Shown here piece after piece: positions 49,461 through 59,404 of a stretch of DNA of 64,000 bases. How positions within the stretch are numbered: the first letter of the stretch is position 1; each line of letters opens with the position of its first letter. The notes under the pieces were generated by a model. That model did no database searches, was not told where the DNA came from, and saw only the letters and a list, made by a program, of their open reading frames with translations. The position numbers and the translations under genes are program-made. Origin of the DNA: an uncultured Treponema sp. (GTDB lineage Bacteria > Spirochaetota > Spirochaetia > Treponematales > Treponemataceae); NCBI GenBank assembly GCA_900319625.1, contig ONPD01000011.1, positions 1 to 64,000 on the forward strand, read 5' to 3'.

Positions 49461-51248
49461 ATGGCTAAAAAAGAAAAGAAACGACACTCGATTTCATCAA
49501 AAATTATTTTATGGACTGCAGTCACAATTACCTCTCTCCTGGTAGTTATGGGAATCTGCCTTTATTACCGTATTTCCGGAATTGACGAAGCCCAGTATTC
49601 AAAACTAACCAGAAAAAACCTCGCTCTGACTGATGCGGCAATCAATCAATACTTTCATGGTGCAGAAAAGATTTCTAACGGAGAAGTAAAGGACTTCCAT
49701 GGATTCAAGGATTTTTTAAGCGGAGTTCTTCAAGCTGACTCAGCGGAAGTTCATGAATTCATACTCGTTGTGGATAGAAGCGGAACTGTACTTGTTAACC
49801 AGTTTGACTCTTATTCTGAATTCAAAAGTCTTTCATCTCTGGGGATTTCCGGGCTTGAAAAATATTCCTTAGGAACTAAGCTCTGGTACAGAACAATAAT
49901 AGCCGGCACAAAATATGAAATCCGAACCTTTTCTTCAGAAAATCATTACGTCCCGTTAGATTACATTTACATAATCCCGCTTCAGATTGTTGACGCAGCG
50001 GATAATTCCATCTACATAACTCTGGCTGCAGCCCTTATCCTGGGAATCCTTCTTAGCATTGTTATAATGAAAATCGTAAGTGCTTCTATTATCAAATCAC
50101 TCCTCAGCGTTTCAAAAATTCTTAAAGACATTTCTGAAGGTGAAGGTGATTTAACACAGAGACTTCCTGTCCTTGGCAATGATGAAGTTACTGATATTGC
50201 AACCTTCTTCAATCAGACAATGGAGAAAATCGACAATACAATGAAAACTGTTCAGAGCGAATCAGGCCTTATGAAAAATGCGGCCGAGATTCTTTCGAAC
50301 AACATGACAGAGACCGCAGGAGCTGTAAATCAGATTACAAGCAACATAACAAGCATTAAAGGCCAAGTCACAAATCAGACAGAAATTGTTGAACAGAATA
50401 ATGAATATGTTTCGGAGATTGCAAATACAATTGAAAGCCTTAACGGCAGCATTGGAAGACAGGCTCAGAGCGTAAGTCAGTCTACAAGTGCCGTTGAGGA
50501 AATGGTTGCAAATATCCGTTCGGTAACAGAAATCCTTACAAAAAATAATATAGCAGTAGAAAAGCTTACAAACTCAGCTGACAACGGACGTGAAATCGTT
50601 CAGAAAACCGCAGATTCCATCAAGAGAATCTCAGAGGAATCCGAAGGACTTATGGAAGCTACAGAAATCATCCAGAATATTGCTGAGCAGACTAACCTGC
50701 TTGCAATGAACGCGGCCATTGAGGCGGCTCACGCAGGAGAGGCAGGAAAAGGCTTTGCTGTTGTTTCTGATGAAATCCGCAAGCTTGCGGAAGATTCAAA
50801 CGAAGAAAGTAAGAAAATCTCAGATGTGCTGGGTGGACTAAAAGAGCTGATTGCAACAGTTTCAAAAGATTCACAGGAAATTCAGCATCAGTTCCAGACG
50901 ATTTTTGAAAACACCCAGGAAGTAAGAAATCAGGAAGCGGTTATTAAATCGGCAATGGATGAGCAGAGTGCCGGCGGCCAGCAGATTCTTGATGCTATGC
51001 AGCAGATTAATTCTATCACCGGCGAGGTTAAAAACGGCGCAAAGCTTATGTCCGAAGGCGGAGAAAAGGTTCTGGCAGAAATGGAAAAGCTTGCATCTGT
51101 TACCCTTGAAATTTCCGGCAGTATGAACGAAATGTCTACAGGAGTTAGCGACATCAATAATTCCATGCAGAATATCAATGAGCAGAGCCGTCAGAATATG
51201 AACAGTATCGAAAAGGTTACCGGAGAAATCAACAAATTCAAGGTATAA
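49461..51248 (+). CDS. Methyl-accepting chemotaxis protein
   Basis: About 595 residues from the ATG at 49461 (M-A-K-K-E-K-K-R), which places a short basic stretch before the first membrane helix; a longer frame from 49353 has an unlikely hydrophobic leader. Sensor region about 40-190, second helix about 195-220, HAMP, then a signalling domain with [22 protein letters not shown] and flanking heptads. The sensor is shorter than those of the other two receptors here and not a recognisable Cache. The phosphatase-like gene follows after four bases. Confidence 0.88.
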   Translation: MAKKEKKRHSISSKIILWTAVTITSLLVVMGICLYYRISGIDEAQYSKLTRKNLALTDAAINQYFHGAEKISNGEVKDFHGFKDFLSGVLQADSAEVHEFILVVDRSGTVLVNQFDSYSEFKSLSSLGISGLEKYSLGTKLWYRTIIAGTKYEIRTFSSENHYVPLDYIYIIPLQIVDAADNSIYITLAAALILGILLSIVIMKIVSASIIKSLLSVSKILKDISEGEGDLTQRLPVLGNDEVTDIATFFNQTMEKIDNTMKTVQSESGLMKNAAEILSNNMTETAGAVNQITSNITSIKGQVTNQTEIVEQNNEYVSEIANTIESLNGSIGRQAQSVSQSTSAVEEMVANIRSVTEILTKNNIAVEKLTNSADNGREIVQKTADSIKRISEESEGLMEATEIIQNIAEQTNLLAMNAAIEAAHAGEAGKGFAVVSDEIRKLAEDSNEESKKISDVLGGLKELIATVSKDSQEIQHQFQTIFENTQEVRNQEAVIKSAMDEQSAGGQQILDAMQQINSITGEVKNGAKLMSEGGEKVLAEMEKLASVTLEISGSMNEMSTGVSDINNSMQNINEQSRQNMNSIEKVTGEINKFKV

Positions 51249-51252
51249 ATAA

Positions 51253-52389
51253 ATGCAGTTGCAGCTCTACTCTCTGTCTGATTCAAAAAAGGAAATTACA
51301 TTTTCAATTAATCTTCAAAACTTTGAACTTCCTTTCGGCTTAAAGGCAGAGGAAGTTGTGTCTGTTTTTGTAACTGCAAGCTTTACTCTCTGGCTGAAAT
51401 CAGATGATTTTGAAATGAATATTGAAGAGAAAAGTGAAAGTCATTGCTGGAGCCTCACAAAGCCCCTTTCTCTCACCCAGGCTCCAGGAAACACAGGCTT
51501 TCCAGAATTCAATTTTCTTCTTTTTACAACTGACGGCAGGGCTTTTAATATCGGTGCAAAGACTCCCCTTTCAAAATCCGCGGCTCAAAACTACCAGCCC
51601 TGCGGCGAAGTTTTTGACAATAACTTTGTAATTCTTACAGACAAAGCCTTTCTCCCGGAAATTAAAAATTACGAGGAAAAGCTTTTGAAGGTACAGAGCC
51701 TCAAGGATTACAATCTGAAGTTACCCCAGGAAAAGGCAAGACTGGCAAACGTTCGGAAGGTGCCCGGTAGCTCTAATTTATGGCGGGGTTATCACCCTTA
51801 TAAAAAATCCCGCCCGGACTTCGACACCGAAAACACAAGGATAAAGCTTGTGAACAAGGCCCTCAAAAAAAATCACATAAAATCGATAATTACCCTTTGC
51901 GGAAATGAAGAGCCGGATAAATCAAAAAAAGAAAGAATAAACCGCTATGTAAAAAAAATCCAAAAAGCAGGAAATCAGCTTTTTATAGATACTTCCTACG
52001 AAAGAGTCTATTTTCAGTCAGACAGCCAGGAGTACGGCAGCACAGTAAAAAAAATCGTAGATTTTATAATTTCTCACCCCGCCCCCTTTTATATTCACTG
52101 CCGCCTTGGCTCAGACAGAACCGGAACTATGTGCAGCATTCTTGCAGCCTTATGCGGAGCCTCCTGGCAGGAAATAATCCAGGATTACGAAAAAACTTCA
52201 AGGGCAGGCTTTGGCGAATTCCGTAGTTACCGACTTCTGGAATATTCATACAAAAAACTCCTGGGAAAATCTCCCGACCAGTGCGCAGATTTGCAGAAGG
52301 AGCTTGAAAATTATTTTGTGCAGGCAGGAATCCTGACAATAGAAGAAATCGAAGGGCTTCGGAAGAAGCTGCTTACTCACAGGCCATAA
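51253..52389 (+). CDS. Protein with tyrosine/dual-specificity phosphatase motif and N-terminal beta domain
   Basis: A 378-residue cytoplasmic protein. Residues about 1-110 look like an all-beta, carbohydrate-module-like domain (E-I-T-F-S-I-N-L ... F-T-L-W-L-K-S-D-D-F-E-M-N). Residues about 165-340 form a PTP-like fold with the P-loop H-C-R-L-G-S-D-R-T-G (His282, Cys283, Arg289). The HCxxGxDRTG form is like bacterial tyrosine or inositol phosphatases. It begins four bases after the chemoreceptor stop and is probably co-transcribed. Substrate unknown. Confidence 0.7.
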   Translation: MQLQLYSLSDSKKEITFSINLQNFELPFGLKAEEVVSVFVTASFTLWLKSDDFEMNIEEKSESHCWSLTKPLSLTQAPGNTGFPEFNFLLFTTDGRAFNIGAKTPLSKSAAQNYQPCGEVFDNNFVILTDKAFLPEIKNYEEKLLKVQSLKDYNLKLPQEKARLANVRKVPGSSNLWRGYHPYKKSRPDFDTENTRIKLVNKALKKNHIKSIITLCGNEEPDKSKKERINRYVKKIQKAGNQLFIDTSYERVYFQSDSQEYGSTVKKIVDFIISHPAPFYIHCRLGSDRTGTMCSILAALCGASWQEIIQDYEKTSRAGFGEFRSYRLLEYSYKKLLGKSPDQCADLQKELENYFVQAGILTIEEIEGLRKKLLTHRP

Positions 52390-52390
52390 A

Positions 52391-53077
52391 TTAAACTTTC
52401 TTCTGCAGCCTGAGCTCTTCTCCCAGCCCCTTAATGTGAGCTGCATCATTAAAGAGTTCAAGGCGCGGATGAACATAGTCTCCCGGAACAGAAGGAAAAT
52501 CCACCGAAATAACCGAAGTATAAGTATAGGGAAAAACGCAGAGCACGTAGGGGAATGGCAGCGACAGAATATGTGCAAGTGCTGCGCCCCCGGAACCACC
52601 GTGGCTGAAAATCGCTAATGTCTTTTTATTTTCCCGGCTGCAGAAAAATCTCCTTCCATCGTGGACATAGCCCTGCCCCTTCAAAAAATCATCAATACCA
52701 GCTATAACCTCTTCATAGCAGGACATAACAGAATTGTTTTTGAAATAAGAATGTTCCCGCCAGTCCTGTGTGAAAAAATCAAAATTTTCTTCATTAAGCA
52801 TTCTGTCAGAAAGGGTCCAGATATGACCTTCATTGGGAATACCTTCACCACCCCAGATAACCTCACGCATATAGTCAAGAATTGTAACTTTTAATCCCAG
52901 AGCCTTTGCCGTATAGCCGGCGGTTTCCTGAGCCCTCCCCTTGGGAGAAGAATAAATCTCAGAAATTTTTTCACCGGCCAGACGTTTTGCGGCGGCCTGA
53001 GCCTGCAGTCTTCCGGTCGCAGTCAGACAGTCATCCTCGTAATTCGGCTCCCCATGCCGGATAAATAAAATCCTCAT
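52391..53077 (-). CDS. Histidine phosphatase (phosphoglycerate mutase-like)
   Basis: A 228-residue branch-1 histidine phosphatase: R-H-G-E-P near residue 7 (catalytic His8), Y-S-S-P-K-G-R-A-Q-E-T-A near 62, and F-S-H-G-G-S-G-G near 174 (second His). It could act on phosphosugars or alpha-ribazole phosphate; the missing CobC step of the cobalamin operon is one option but nothing here shows it. It overlaps the esterase gene by one base, so the two are co-translated. Confidence 0.82.
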   Translation of the reverse strand: MRILFIRHGEPNYEDDCLTATGRLQAQAAAKRLAGEKISEIYSSPKGRAQETAGYTAKALGLKVTILDYMREVIWGGEGIPNEGHIWTLSDRMLNEENFDFFTQDWREHSYFKNNSVMSCYEEVIAGIDDFLKGQGYVHDGRRFFCSRENKKTLAIFSHGGSGGAALAHILSLPFPYVLCVFPYTYTSVISVDFPSVPGDYVHPRLELFNDAAHIKGLGEELRLQKKV

Positions 53078-53898
53078 TATTTTACAACCTCACAAATCCA
53101 GTCCAAAAAAGTTTCATCAGACCCGTCCCTGTTTTTTCTTCCGGTTTTATCCTGCAGCTCTACATAAAAATGATGCCGGGTCTGATACTGAACATAGCGC
53201 GAGTTTTTACAAAATCTTGCAAGGCGCTTCCCCGTAGAACTTCCCTGTTCAAAAATCCCCTTGTCATCCTCAGAGGTTGCCCAGTAAAAGCATACAGGAA
53301 GAGCACGGATAATTTCCCGGAAATTCATCTGATAAAAACCGCTTCCCGAAACTACACCTCGGAAAAGTCCCGGCCATTCGCAGCAAAGTTCCACCACAAA
53401 TTTTGCTCCCTGTGAAAATCCATAGCCGATAATATTTTTCCTGTCTATACATTTATTGCGAAAGCAGACATTCTGAATTAAAAGACCGGTACCATGAGGA
53501 TCTGTAAAATAATTTATTCTGGAGTTGATTACCAGAACGGCCGCTCCTTCTGGATAAATTCTGCTCTGAAATTTTTCGCTAACAAATATGCGGCCGTACT
53601 TACTGTAGGCAAGACCTTTCTCATCAGAACCATGGAATACAACTATAAGGGGAAGCTTAGCCTCTTCATTATCCTTGTCGTGAATATATTTTTGCGGAAG
53701 ATATAGATAATACTGATGTCCGCTCGCAGAGTTTTCATAATACCAGTTGCTGAACTGCTTGGAATTGTTAGACCAGTAGTAGGCACCGTCATAAACAAAA
53801 TTCAGGTTTTTACGTCTGTAAAGACAGCCCCTTAAAATCAATAATAAAGCTGCAATTAATACAAGACCGGCAAATCCATATAAAACTTTTTTCTTCAT
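53077..53898 (-). CDS. Membrane-anchored esterase-like alpha/beta hydrolase
   Basis: A 273-residue protein with an N-terminal hydrophobic anchor (about 5-24) followed by R-G-C, possibly a lipobox. The hydrolase fold shows L-P-L-I-V-V-F-H-G-S (oxyanion strand) and Y-G-F-S-Q-G-A-K-F-V (GxSxG nucleophile). R-H-H-F-Y-V-E near the end may supply the catalytic His. Similar to PHB-depolymerase/feruloyl-esterase-like enzymes. Upstream partner of the histidine phosphatase gene. Confidence 0.72.
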   Translation of the reverse strand: MKKKVLYGFAGLVLIAALLLILRGCLYRRKNLNFVYDGAYYWSNNSKQFSNWYYENSASGHQYYLYLPQKYIHDKDNEEAKLPLIVVFHGSDEKGLAYSKYGRIFVSEKFQSRIYPEGAAVLVINSRINYFTDPHGTGLLIQNVCFRNKCIDRKNIIGYGFSQGAKFVVELCCEWPGLFRGVVSGSGFYQMNFREIIRALPVCFYWATSEDDKGIFEQGSSTGKRLARFCKNSRYVQYQTRHHFYVELQDKTGRKNRDGSDETFLDWICEVVK

Positions 53899-54005
53899 CT
53901 CAAACCTCGAAGTTCAAACACTTATTAAAATTATAAATCTATAATCTTTTTTTTCAAAATAAAAGTTTTATGGAAGTCCCTTTTCATTTATGATAAAATC
54001 ATTTT

Positions 54006-54281
54006 ATGTCAGAAAAAATCAGGCAACAAATCAGATTTACAGGCAGGGTTCAGGGAGTCGGCTTCCGCTACACTGCACAATATACGGCAAGCGCCTTCGG
54101 TCTTACAGGTTGGGTTTATAATGATTACGACGGCAGCGTACTTATGGAAATCCAGGGAAAAGAAGCTTCCATAAAAAAGATGATTGAACGCCTGGATTCA
54201 GACAGATTTATCCGCATAGATAACATAGAAAAGAAAGTCATCCCCCTTGAAGAGCACGAGGTAAGCTTTTATATCAGATAA
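54006..54281 (+). CDS. acyP: Acylphosphatase
   Basis: 91 residues with the complete acylphosphatase signature G-R-V-Q-G-V-G-F-R-Y-T-A (catalytic Arg in V-G-F-R) and G-W-V-Y-N-D-Y-D-G-S-V (catalytic Asn). It hydrolyses acyl phosphates in the cytoplasm. Normal family length. It stands alone, convergent with the TatD-like gene. Confidence 0.93.
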   Translation: MSEKIRQQIRFTGRVQGVGFRYTAQYTASAFGLTGWVYNDYDGSVLMEIQGKEASIKKMIERLDSDRFIRIDNIEKKVIPLEEHEVSFYIR

Positions 54282-54290
54282 TAAACTTCT

Positions 54291-55175
54291 TTAAAGAAAA
54301 AGTTTTTTGCAGTTGTCTTCTACGATTGAAGCCAGCTTGGAAGGGGCAATTCCTCTTTTTGAGGCAACATAATCATAAATATAAGAAATATTATTAGGAT
54401 TGTTTTCTGTATTTTTAAGCGGAATTGGAGCATAGTAAGGAGAATCTGTTTCGATAAGAATTCTGTCTTTTGGAACATATCCTATGATATCAGCCATATC
54501 CAAAGCGCCCTTTTTTCCTGCATAGGTAACAGCACCATTAAAGCTGATATACCAGCCTAAATCAAGAAAGAAATCCAGTTCAGATTTACTGTAAGAATAG
54601 CCGTGAATTACTCCCCGATTCCATTTTACAGCCTTAAGAACATCAGCTGTCTCCTGGAAGCCTTTTCTTGAATGAACGATTACCGGCATATTAAGCTTCT
54701 TCCCAAGCGTCATCTGCAAGGCAAATAAATCTTTTTCATCTGAAACAGTGTTGTGGTCAAAATAATCGTGCTCCCTGCCCTCAAATTCAACAGAATCCCA
54801 ATCGTGATCTATTCCGCAGGGACCAATAGCAACTAGCTTTTCAGAAAATTCATCTCCTGAATCCCTAAAGCTGTTTATTGTTTCTTCAAGATTTTCAACG
54901 TATTCGTAACGGTTTTCTACAGAATCAAGATCCGGCATAATACCGGCCGAAAAATACATCATCTGAGAAACAATTCTTTTTGCATCGGCATCATCAATTA
55001 ATTCAATACATTCTTTTACAGCTTCAACGCGGCTCCAGATATCATCAGCCCTTATACCGGAATCAAGCGCAAAAAAAGGTTTTGCTGAAGTCATTTCTTC
55101 CAGCACCTGTGCCCCATATCCTGAACCCGAGTCTTTAATCATCTGCGTAAAATTAAAAAGAATGTCTGAACTCAT
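54291..55175 (-). CDS. TatD-family hydrolase lacking the N-terminal HxH motif
   Basis: A 294-residue TatD-like amidohydrolase-fold protein. Later metal ligands are present: I-V-H-S-R-K-G, V-I-H-G-Y-S and I-E-T-D-S-P-Y. The normal start with D-x-H-x-H is replaced by F-F-A-L-D-S-G-I-R-A-D-D, so two metal-binding histidines are missing. Either the chemistry differs or the enzyme is inactive. It lies two bases upstream of nothing but the chemoreceptor start-to-stop junction (chemoreceptor gene ends upstream on the same strand at 55178), so the two are probably co-transcribed. Confidence 0.78.
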   Translation of the reverse strand: MSSDILFNFTQMIKDSGSGYGAQVLEEMTSAKPFFALDSGIRADDIWSRVEAVKECIELIDDADAKRIVSQMMYFSAGIMPDLDSVENRYEYVENLEETINSFRDSGDEFSEKLVAIGPCGIDHDWDSVEFEGREHDYFDHNTVSDEKDLFALQMTLGKKLNMPVIVHSRKGFQETADVLKAVKWNRGVIHGYSYSKSELDFFLDLGWYISFNGAVTYAGKKGALDMADIIGYVPKDRILIETDSPYYAPIPLKNTENNPNNISYIYDYVASKRGIAPSKLASIVEDNCKKLFL

Positions 55176-55177
55176 AA

Positions 55178-57271
55178 CTATACTTTAAACTGATCTATCT
55201 GACCACCGATTTCGGTAATTGAATCTTCCATCTGGGCCGCAATCGAACGGAGAGCTTCGCCGGTTTCTGTGATTTTTTTGGCACCAATGCTCATCTCGTT
55301 CATACTTTCCTGCATAAATCCGGTTGCATTCTGAAGGTTATGAACCTCTTCCAGAATTGCCTTATTACCTTCCGCCATTTCCTGACCGGCAGTGTGAACC
55401 TCAACCGTGCTGTCATTCATAGAATGAAGGGCATCGCTAATCTGCTGAGAACCTTCGGTCTGCTCTTCCATCGCAGACCTGATTTCGCGGACAAGCTCGT
55501 CAGTTTCTTCGATCTTTGCAGTAACAGCATTAAAGGCCGCTGTGGATTGTTCAGAAGCAGTAACAACTTCAGAAATTGCATTCTGAATATGGGTAAGCTG
55601 TTCTCCGATTGTCTTTGACTGCTGAGTAGAGGTTTCCGAAAGCTTTCGGATTTCATCCGCAACAACACTAAAGCCCTTTCCGGCCTCGCCCGCATGGGCC
55701 GCCTCAATAGCCGCATTCATAGCAAGAAGGTTTGTCTGTTCCGCAATATCTGCAATGGCAGTATTTGCCTCCTGCAGGGTTTCACTCAAATTCTTAATCT
55801 GATCAATCTTCTCGTTTACATCCTGCTGAACCTGAGCACCATTCTTTGCATTCGATGTAAGCTCGTTAAAGGAATTGCTCATTTTTTCAACAGATTTATT
55901 TACAGAATGTATGTTTCCTATCATCTCTTCTACAGCTGAAGAAGCATCCGCAACACCGGCACTCTGTTTTTCAATCATTTTTTCAAGAGATTCAATATTT
56001 GAAGCAATTTCATTTACAGCACCCGCAGTCTCGTGAACACTGTTAGACTGATTGTTAATCTGGGCATGAACCGATTCAATGTTTGCAATAATCTGAGTAA
56101 TAGAAGAGGCCGTATCATCTGTGCTGGAACGAAGAGTTGTGCCCGCACTTCCCAGTTTATCCTTAGAAACTTTTACCTGACCTATAATTTCCTGCAGTTT
56201 AATCATAAAGGCATTAAAGCCCTTTACAACATCGCTGACTTCATCATTGCCCTTGTTTTCAATTCTCTTGGTAAGATCTGCATCGCCGGAAGCAACATCT
56301 TCAATGGCAAGTTTAACGTTCTTAAGAGGTTTAAGACTGATATGCATTGTTGCGCCTACAGTAAGGAAGGCCACCACAATCATACATATAGCAAGGGTTC
56401 CAATTACATTAGACATCTTTGCAATCTGCTGATAAAAATCATTATATTCGCAAACGCCAAGAACAGACCATGATGTTTCAGGAATACTTCTGTATGCCGC
56501 AAGCATCTTCATTCCATTTGCCGGGTTAACAAAAGCTTCGCTGCCGGTTTCTCCGTTCATAAGCTTAGTAAGAACAGGTCTGATTCCTTCGTCAGCATCA
56601 CGATCAACCTTCTGACCAGCAAGAACCTGATCAAAGTGATTAGAAGCAATTGTAAGACCGGAAGTCCGGTTTACAACCTGAACATGTGAATCAGAAACGC
56701 CAAAGGACATTTGTTCAATTTTTTTAGAAAGTGTTTCTCCAAGGATGTTAGCGGTAAGACAGCCTACCGGCCGACCGTTATCTCCATAAACAGGAACTGC
56801 ATAAATCTGGAAGAATACATTTGTTACAGGATTAACAGATGGATCTGCAATATAAGTTTTTCCCTGCTTTGCGGCATCTATGTAAGCGCGTTTAAGATGG
56901 ATTGGCTGACCGGCTGCAGTAAAACTGTTTCCTTCAATATCATAAAATCCAAGATTTTCGTATTCAGGGCTTACTTTTGCAATTTTGGTAAGCTGGGCAC
57001 ATTTATCCCGGAGAGGGACTTCATCCTTTTTGATAAAATCCATCATTGCAAGAGCTTCCAGCATTCTGAACTGTTTGTCTGTTTCTGCCTTGATTTTTGC
57101 TGAAACTGATTCCGTTACAGAATCCAGCAGCTGTTCTACAGTATCACCTGTAGATTTTGTAGATTGTGAAAGTGCTGTGCTTACAATAACCACATTTGCA
57201 ATAATAAAAATTGCAAGAACAATAGCAATAAGCTTAAACTGTAAACTTTGAAAGAATTTTTTGATATTCAT
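55178..57271 (-). CDS. Methyl-accepting chemotaxis protein with periplasmic Cache domain
   Basis: A 697-residue receptor with membrane helices at about 10-32 and 280-305 around a dCache-like sensor ([39 protein letters not shown]). HAMP follows, then the signalling domain with the invariant [22 protein letters not shown]. Its cytoplasmic half is closely similar to that of the receptor at 42873-44957, including the C-terminal I-x-x-Q-V/I-D-Q-F-x-V, so the two are likely paralogues with different sensors. Confidence 0.92.
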   Translation of the reverse strand: MNIKKFFQSLQFKLIAIVLAIFIIANVVIVSTALSQSTKSTGDTVEQLLDSVTESVSAKIKAETDKQFRMLEALAMMDFIKKDEVPLRDKCAQLTKIAKVSPEYENLGFYDIEGNSFTAAGQPIHLKRAYIDAAKQGKTYIADPSVNPVTNVFFQIYAVPVYGDNGRPVGCLTANILGETLSKKIEQMSFGVSDSHVQVVNRTSGLTIASNHFDQVLAGQKVDRDADEGIRPVLTKLMNGETGSEAFVNPANGMKMLAAYRSIPETSWSVLGVCEYNDFYQQIAKMSNVIGTLAICMIVVAFLTVGATMHISLKPLKNVKLAIEDVASGDADLTKRIENKGNDEVSDVVKGFNAFMIKLQEIIGQVKVSKDKLGSAGTTLRSSTDDTASSITQIIANIESVHAQINNQSNSVHETAGAVNEIASNIESLEKMIEKQSAGVADASSAVEEMIGNIHSVNKSVEKMSNSFNELTSNAKNGAQVQQDVNEKIDQIKNLSETLQEANTAIADIAEQTNLLAMNAAIEAAHAGEAGKGFSVVADEIRKLSETSTQQSKTIGEQLTHIQNAISEVVTASEQSTAAFNAVTAKIEETDELVREIRSAMEEQTEGSQQISDALHSMNDSTVEVHTAGQEMAEGNKAILEEVHNLQNATGFMQESMNEMSIGAKKITETGEALRSIAAQMEDSITEIGGQIDQFKV

Positions 57272-57379
57272 AAAACCTCACCAGCAAGTAAAATCTCTTA
57301 TATATTATTTTATTACATTTTGAGATTTTCACAAGAAAAATAATTTTTTTTATGCCGGTAAGATCTTTTTGAATGTGAA

Positions 57380-57799
57380 TTATTTGAGTATTTTATATAG
57401 AAGAGAATAGAGAGTTTTTGCCTCGTCTTCAGAAAGTGCCAGGCAGCCGCCCATTTTTTCAGGAATTGAAACTGCCTTTTCTTTCAAGGCCTCGCCTTCC
57501 TCAGTAATGTCCACCATAACAATGCGCTCGTCAACACAATCTCTTGTTCGTCGCAGAAGCATCTTTTTTTCCATAGACTTCAGGAGCGGAGAAAGAGTTC
57601 CCGTATCAAGGAAAAGTTTTTTGCCAAGCTCGCCGACTGTCAGCTTTTTTTCTTCCCACAAAACCATCATTACTATGTACTGGGTATAAGTGAGGTCAAG
57701 CTCCTTGAGAAGCGGAGTGTATTTCCGCAAAATCTCGCGGGAAGCCGCATATAATGGAAAACAAAGCTGATTTTTTAAAAGCAGACAGTCATAAGTCAT
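57380..57799 (-). CDS. OhrR-type MarR-family redox regulator
   Basis: A 139-residue winged-helix repressor. N-Q-L-C-F-P-L-Y-A (Cys13) is the peroxide-sensing segment of OhrR proteins. The wing contains R-T-R-D-C-V-D-E-R-I-V-M-V-D-I-T, with a second Cys88. It ends an operon of thioredoxin reductase-like and glutathione peroxidase genes, overlapping the former by four bases. The palindrome at 59318-59333 in the operon promoter is its likely target, giving autoregulation by peroxide. Confidence 0.87.
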   Translation of the reverse strand: MTYDCLLLKNQLCFPLYAASREILRKYTPLLKELDLTYTQYIVMMVLWEEKKLTVGELGKKLFLDTGTLSPLLKSMEKKMLLRRTRDCVDERIVMVDITEEGEALKEKAVSIPEKMGGCLALSEDEAKTLYSLLYKILK

Positions 57800-58698
57800 T
57801 TTAAGCCTCTTACATATTCAACAGCGCTAAGTCCTGCAAGGCCGCCTTCGTAAACAGCCTTGCAAACCTGCAAAAGTCCGCCGTTTACATTGCCGCAGGA
57901 ATAAATTCCCCTTGCATTCGTAGCCATTTTTTCGTCTGTTTTGATGCTGTCACCTTCCAGCGTAAGTCCAAGCTTCTTTGCAAAGTCAGCTCCGCCTGCA
58001 CTGCCGAGAGCAACAAAAAATCCGTCCACAGGAAGCTGACTTCCGTCCTCAAAGAGAAGGCTCTGAACCCGGCCATCCCCCTGCAGCTCTGAAAGCTTTC
58101 CTGTCACAAGAGTGATTTTTTCTGCTGCCCCGCCCTTTGCCTTTTCTGTTTCAAGGAGAGCAGTAATTTCCTTTTCATCAGCTCCATTAGTTAAAATTGT
58201 AACGGATTCTGCCATGTTGGCAAGGTGCAGAGCTTCTTCCAGCGCATAAAGCTTGTTACCAAGAACGCAGACCTTCTTTTTTCTATAGAAGAAACCATCA
58301 CAAACAGCACAATAGCTTACACCTTTTCCTTCAAAATCTACAAGCCCCTTAAGGTTTGGACGCAGCTTCTTATTTCCGGTTGCGATAATCAGGGCTTTGC
58401 CTTCATATTCGCCCGCTGTTGATGTTACTGTATAGGAAGATTCCGAAGCCATCTGAAGATTTGTTACTTCAGCATCAGTCACTTCAACTCCAAGATTTTT
58501 TGCCTGGGTAATTCCAGCCTTGTACAAATCCGGACCAGAAATTCCCTTTTCAAAGCCGTAATAATTATCAATCTGATGGGCTTTTTCCAGCTGACTTTCT
58601 CCGTGATAAAGCACAAGAACATTCAGATTCGCGCGCTTAGCATAAAGCGCCGCTGAAATTCCTGCAGGTCCTGCTCCGATTACAATAACATCAAACAT
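57796..58698 (-). CDS. Thioredoxin reductase-like flavoprotein
   Basis: A 300-residue FAD/NAD(P)-dependent oxidoreductase. FAD-binding G-A-G-P-A-G (8-13), a redox pair Cys130-Ala-Val-Cys133 followed by D-G-F-F, and a second nucleotide-binding motif near V-C-V-L-G-N are all present. Gly-to-Asn in that second motif (G-x-N rather than G-G-G-D-S-A) differs from classical TrxB, so the partner may not be a standard thioredoxin. It probably regenerates the glutathione peroxidase-like enzyme encoded just upstream. Confidence 0.82.
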   Translation of the reverse strand: MFDVIVIGAGPAGISAALYAKRANLNVLVLYHGESQLEKAHQIDNYYGFEKGISGPDLYKAGITQAKNLGVEVTDAEVTNLQMASESSYTVTSTAGEYEGKALIIATGNKKLRPNLKGLVDFEGKGVSYCAVCDGFFYRKKKVCVLGNKLYALEEALHLANMAESVTILTNGADEKEITALLETEKAKGGAAEKITLVTGKLSELQGDGRVQSLLFEDGSQLPVDGFFVALGSAGGADFAKKLGLTLEGDSIKTDEKMATNARGIYSCGNVNGGLLQVCKAVYEGGLAGLSAVEYVRGLK

Positions 58699-58719
58699 AA
58701 GCTTCTCCTTGCCTTAAGA

Positions 58720-59259
58720 TTAAAGAATAGTAGAGATTGCTGCTTCAATTTTTTCAGGTTCAACAGTTGATTCAAAGCGCTCAAGAACATTTCCGTCACG
58801 ACTAACAAGGAACTTTGTAAAATTCCATTTGATTTCAGAGTTGTTCTTATAATCCGGATCGATTTTTGAAACAACAGCCTTCATAATAAGCCCTTTTGCA
58901 CCTGTAAATCCGGCAAAGCCCTTCTGGCTCTTAAGATAATTATACAATGGAATTGCATTTTCGCCATTAACTTCGATTTTCTTGAACTGATCAAAGGTTG
59001 TGTGATATTTCATAGTACAGAATTCGTGGATTTCATCATCATCACCCGGAGCCTGGTGTCCGAACTGATCACAAGGGAAATCAAGAATTTCCAGCCCTTT
59101 GTCGTGATATTTCTGATAGAGCTCTTCAAGTCCCTTATACTGAGGTGTGAATCCGCAGCCAGTAGCTGTATTTACAATCAAAAGAACCTTGTCTTTGAAG
59201 GATTCCATTGAAACTTCATTTCCTTTTCTGTCCATAACTTTAAAATCGTAGATTCCCAT
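58720..59259 (-). CDS. Glutathione peroxidase-family thiol peroxidase (Cys type)
   Basis: A 179-residue Gpx. Active-site N-T-A-T-G-C-G-F (Cys35, encoded TGC, not selenocysteine), Gln69 in F-G-H-Q and a Trp in K-W-N-F-T-K-F complete the usual triad. Cys81 in E-F-C is placed like the resolving Cys of thioredoxin-dependent Gpx enzymes. It reduces hydrogen or lipid peroxides, likely with electrons from the reductase encoded downstream. First gene of the peroxide operon. Confidence 0.92.
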   Translation of the reverse strand: MGIYDFKVMDRKGNEVSMESFKDKVLLIVNTATGCGFTPQYKGLEELYQKYHDKGLEILDFPCDQFGHQAPGDDDEIHEFCTMKYHTTFDQFKKIEVNGENAIPLYNYLKSQKGFAGFTGAKGLIMKAVVSKIDPDYKNNSEIKWNFTKFLVSRDGNVLERFESTVEPEKIEAAISTIL

Positions 59260-59314
59260 TTTGAAACTCCTTTATTTGATTTAGAAAACAACCTGAAGCC
59301 TTAATCTGAGTAAG

Positions 59315-59344
59315 ATTATATTGTATACAATATTGTTTTGTCAA
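59315..59344 (-). promoter_or_regulatory. Promoter of the peroxide operon with palindromic OhrR-like operator in the spacer
   Basis: On the minus strand a consensus TTGACA (59344-59339) and TATAAT (59320-59315) are 18 bases apart. Centred in the spacer is the perfect 16-base palindrome ATATTGTATACAATAT (59318-59333), similar to the TACAAT/ATTGTA half-sites known for OhrR. A repressor bound here would block both boxes. Confidence 0.72.
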
Positions 59345-59369
59345 GTGAATAATATTTTATTAATTTAAT

Positions 59370-59398
59370 TTGACTTTTTATAATTCCTCTCTGATAAT
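59370..59398 (+). promoter_or_regulatory. Sigma-70-type promoter for the candidate sRNA / leader
   Basis: TTGACT (59370-59375) and GATAAT (59393-59398) are 17 bases apart on the plus strand, divergent from the peroxide operon promoter. The start would be near 59405. Confidence 0.55.
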
Positions 59399-59404
59399 AA
59401 ATCT

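Noticed and set aside
52391-53077. Calling the histidine phosphatase CobC (alpha-ribazole phosphatase)
   Set aside because: The family motifs are general and it sits in an operon with an esterase, far from the cobalamin genes.
58720-59259. Selenoprotein glutathione peroxidase
   Set aside because: The active-site codon is TGC (Cys), not TGA.
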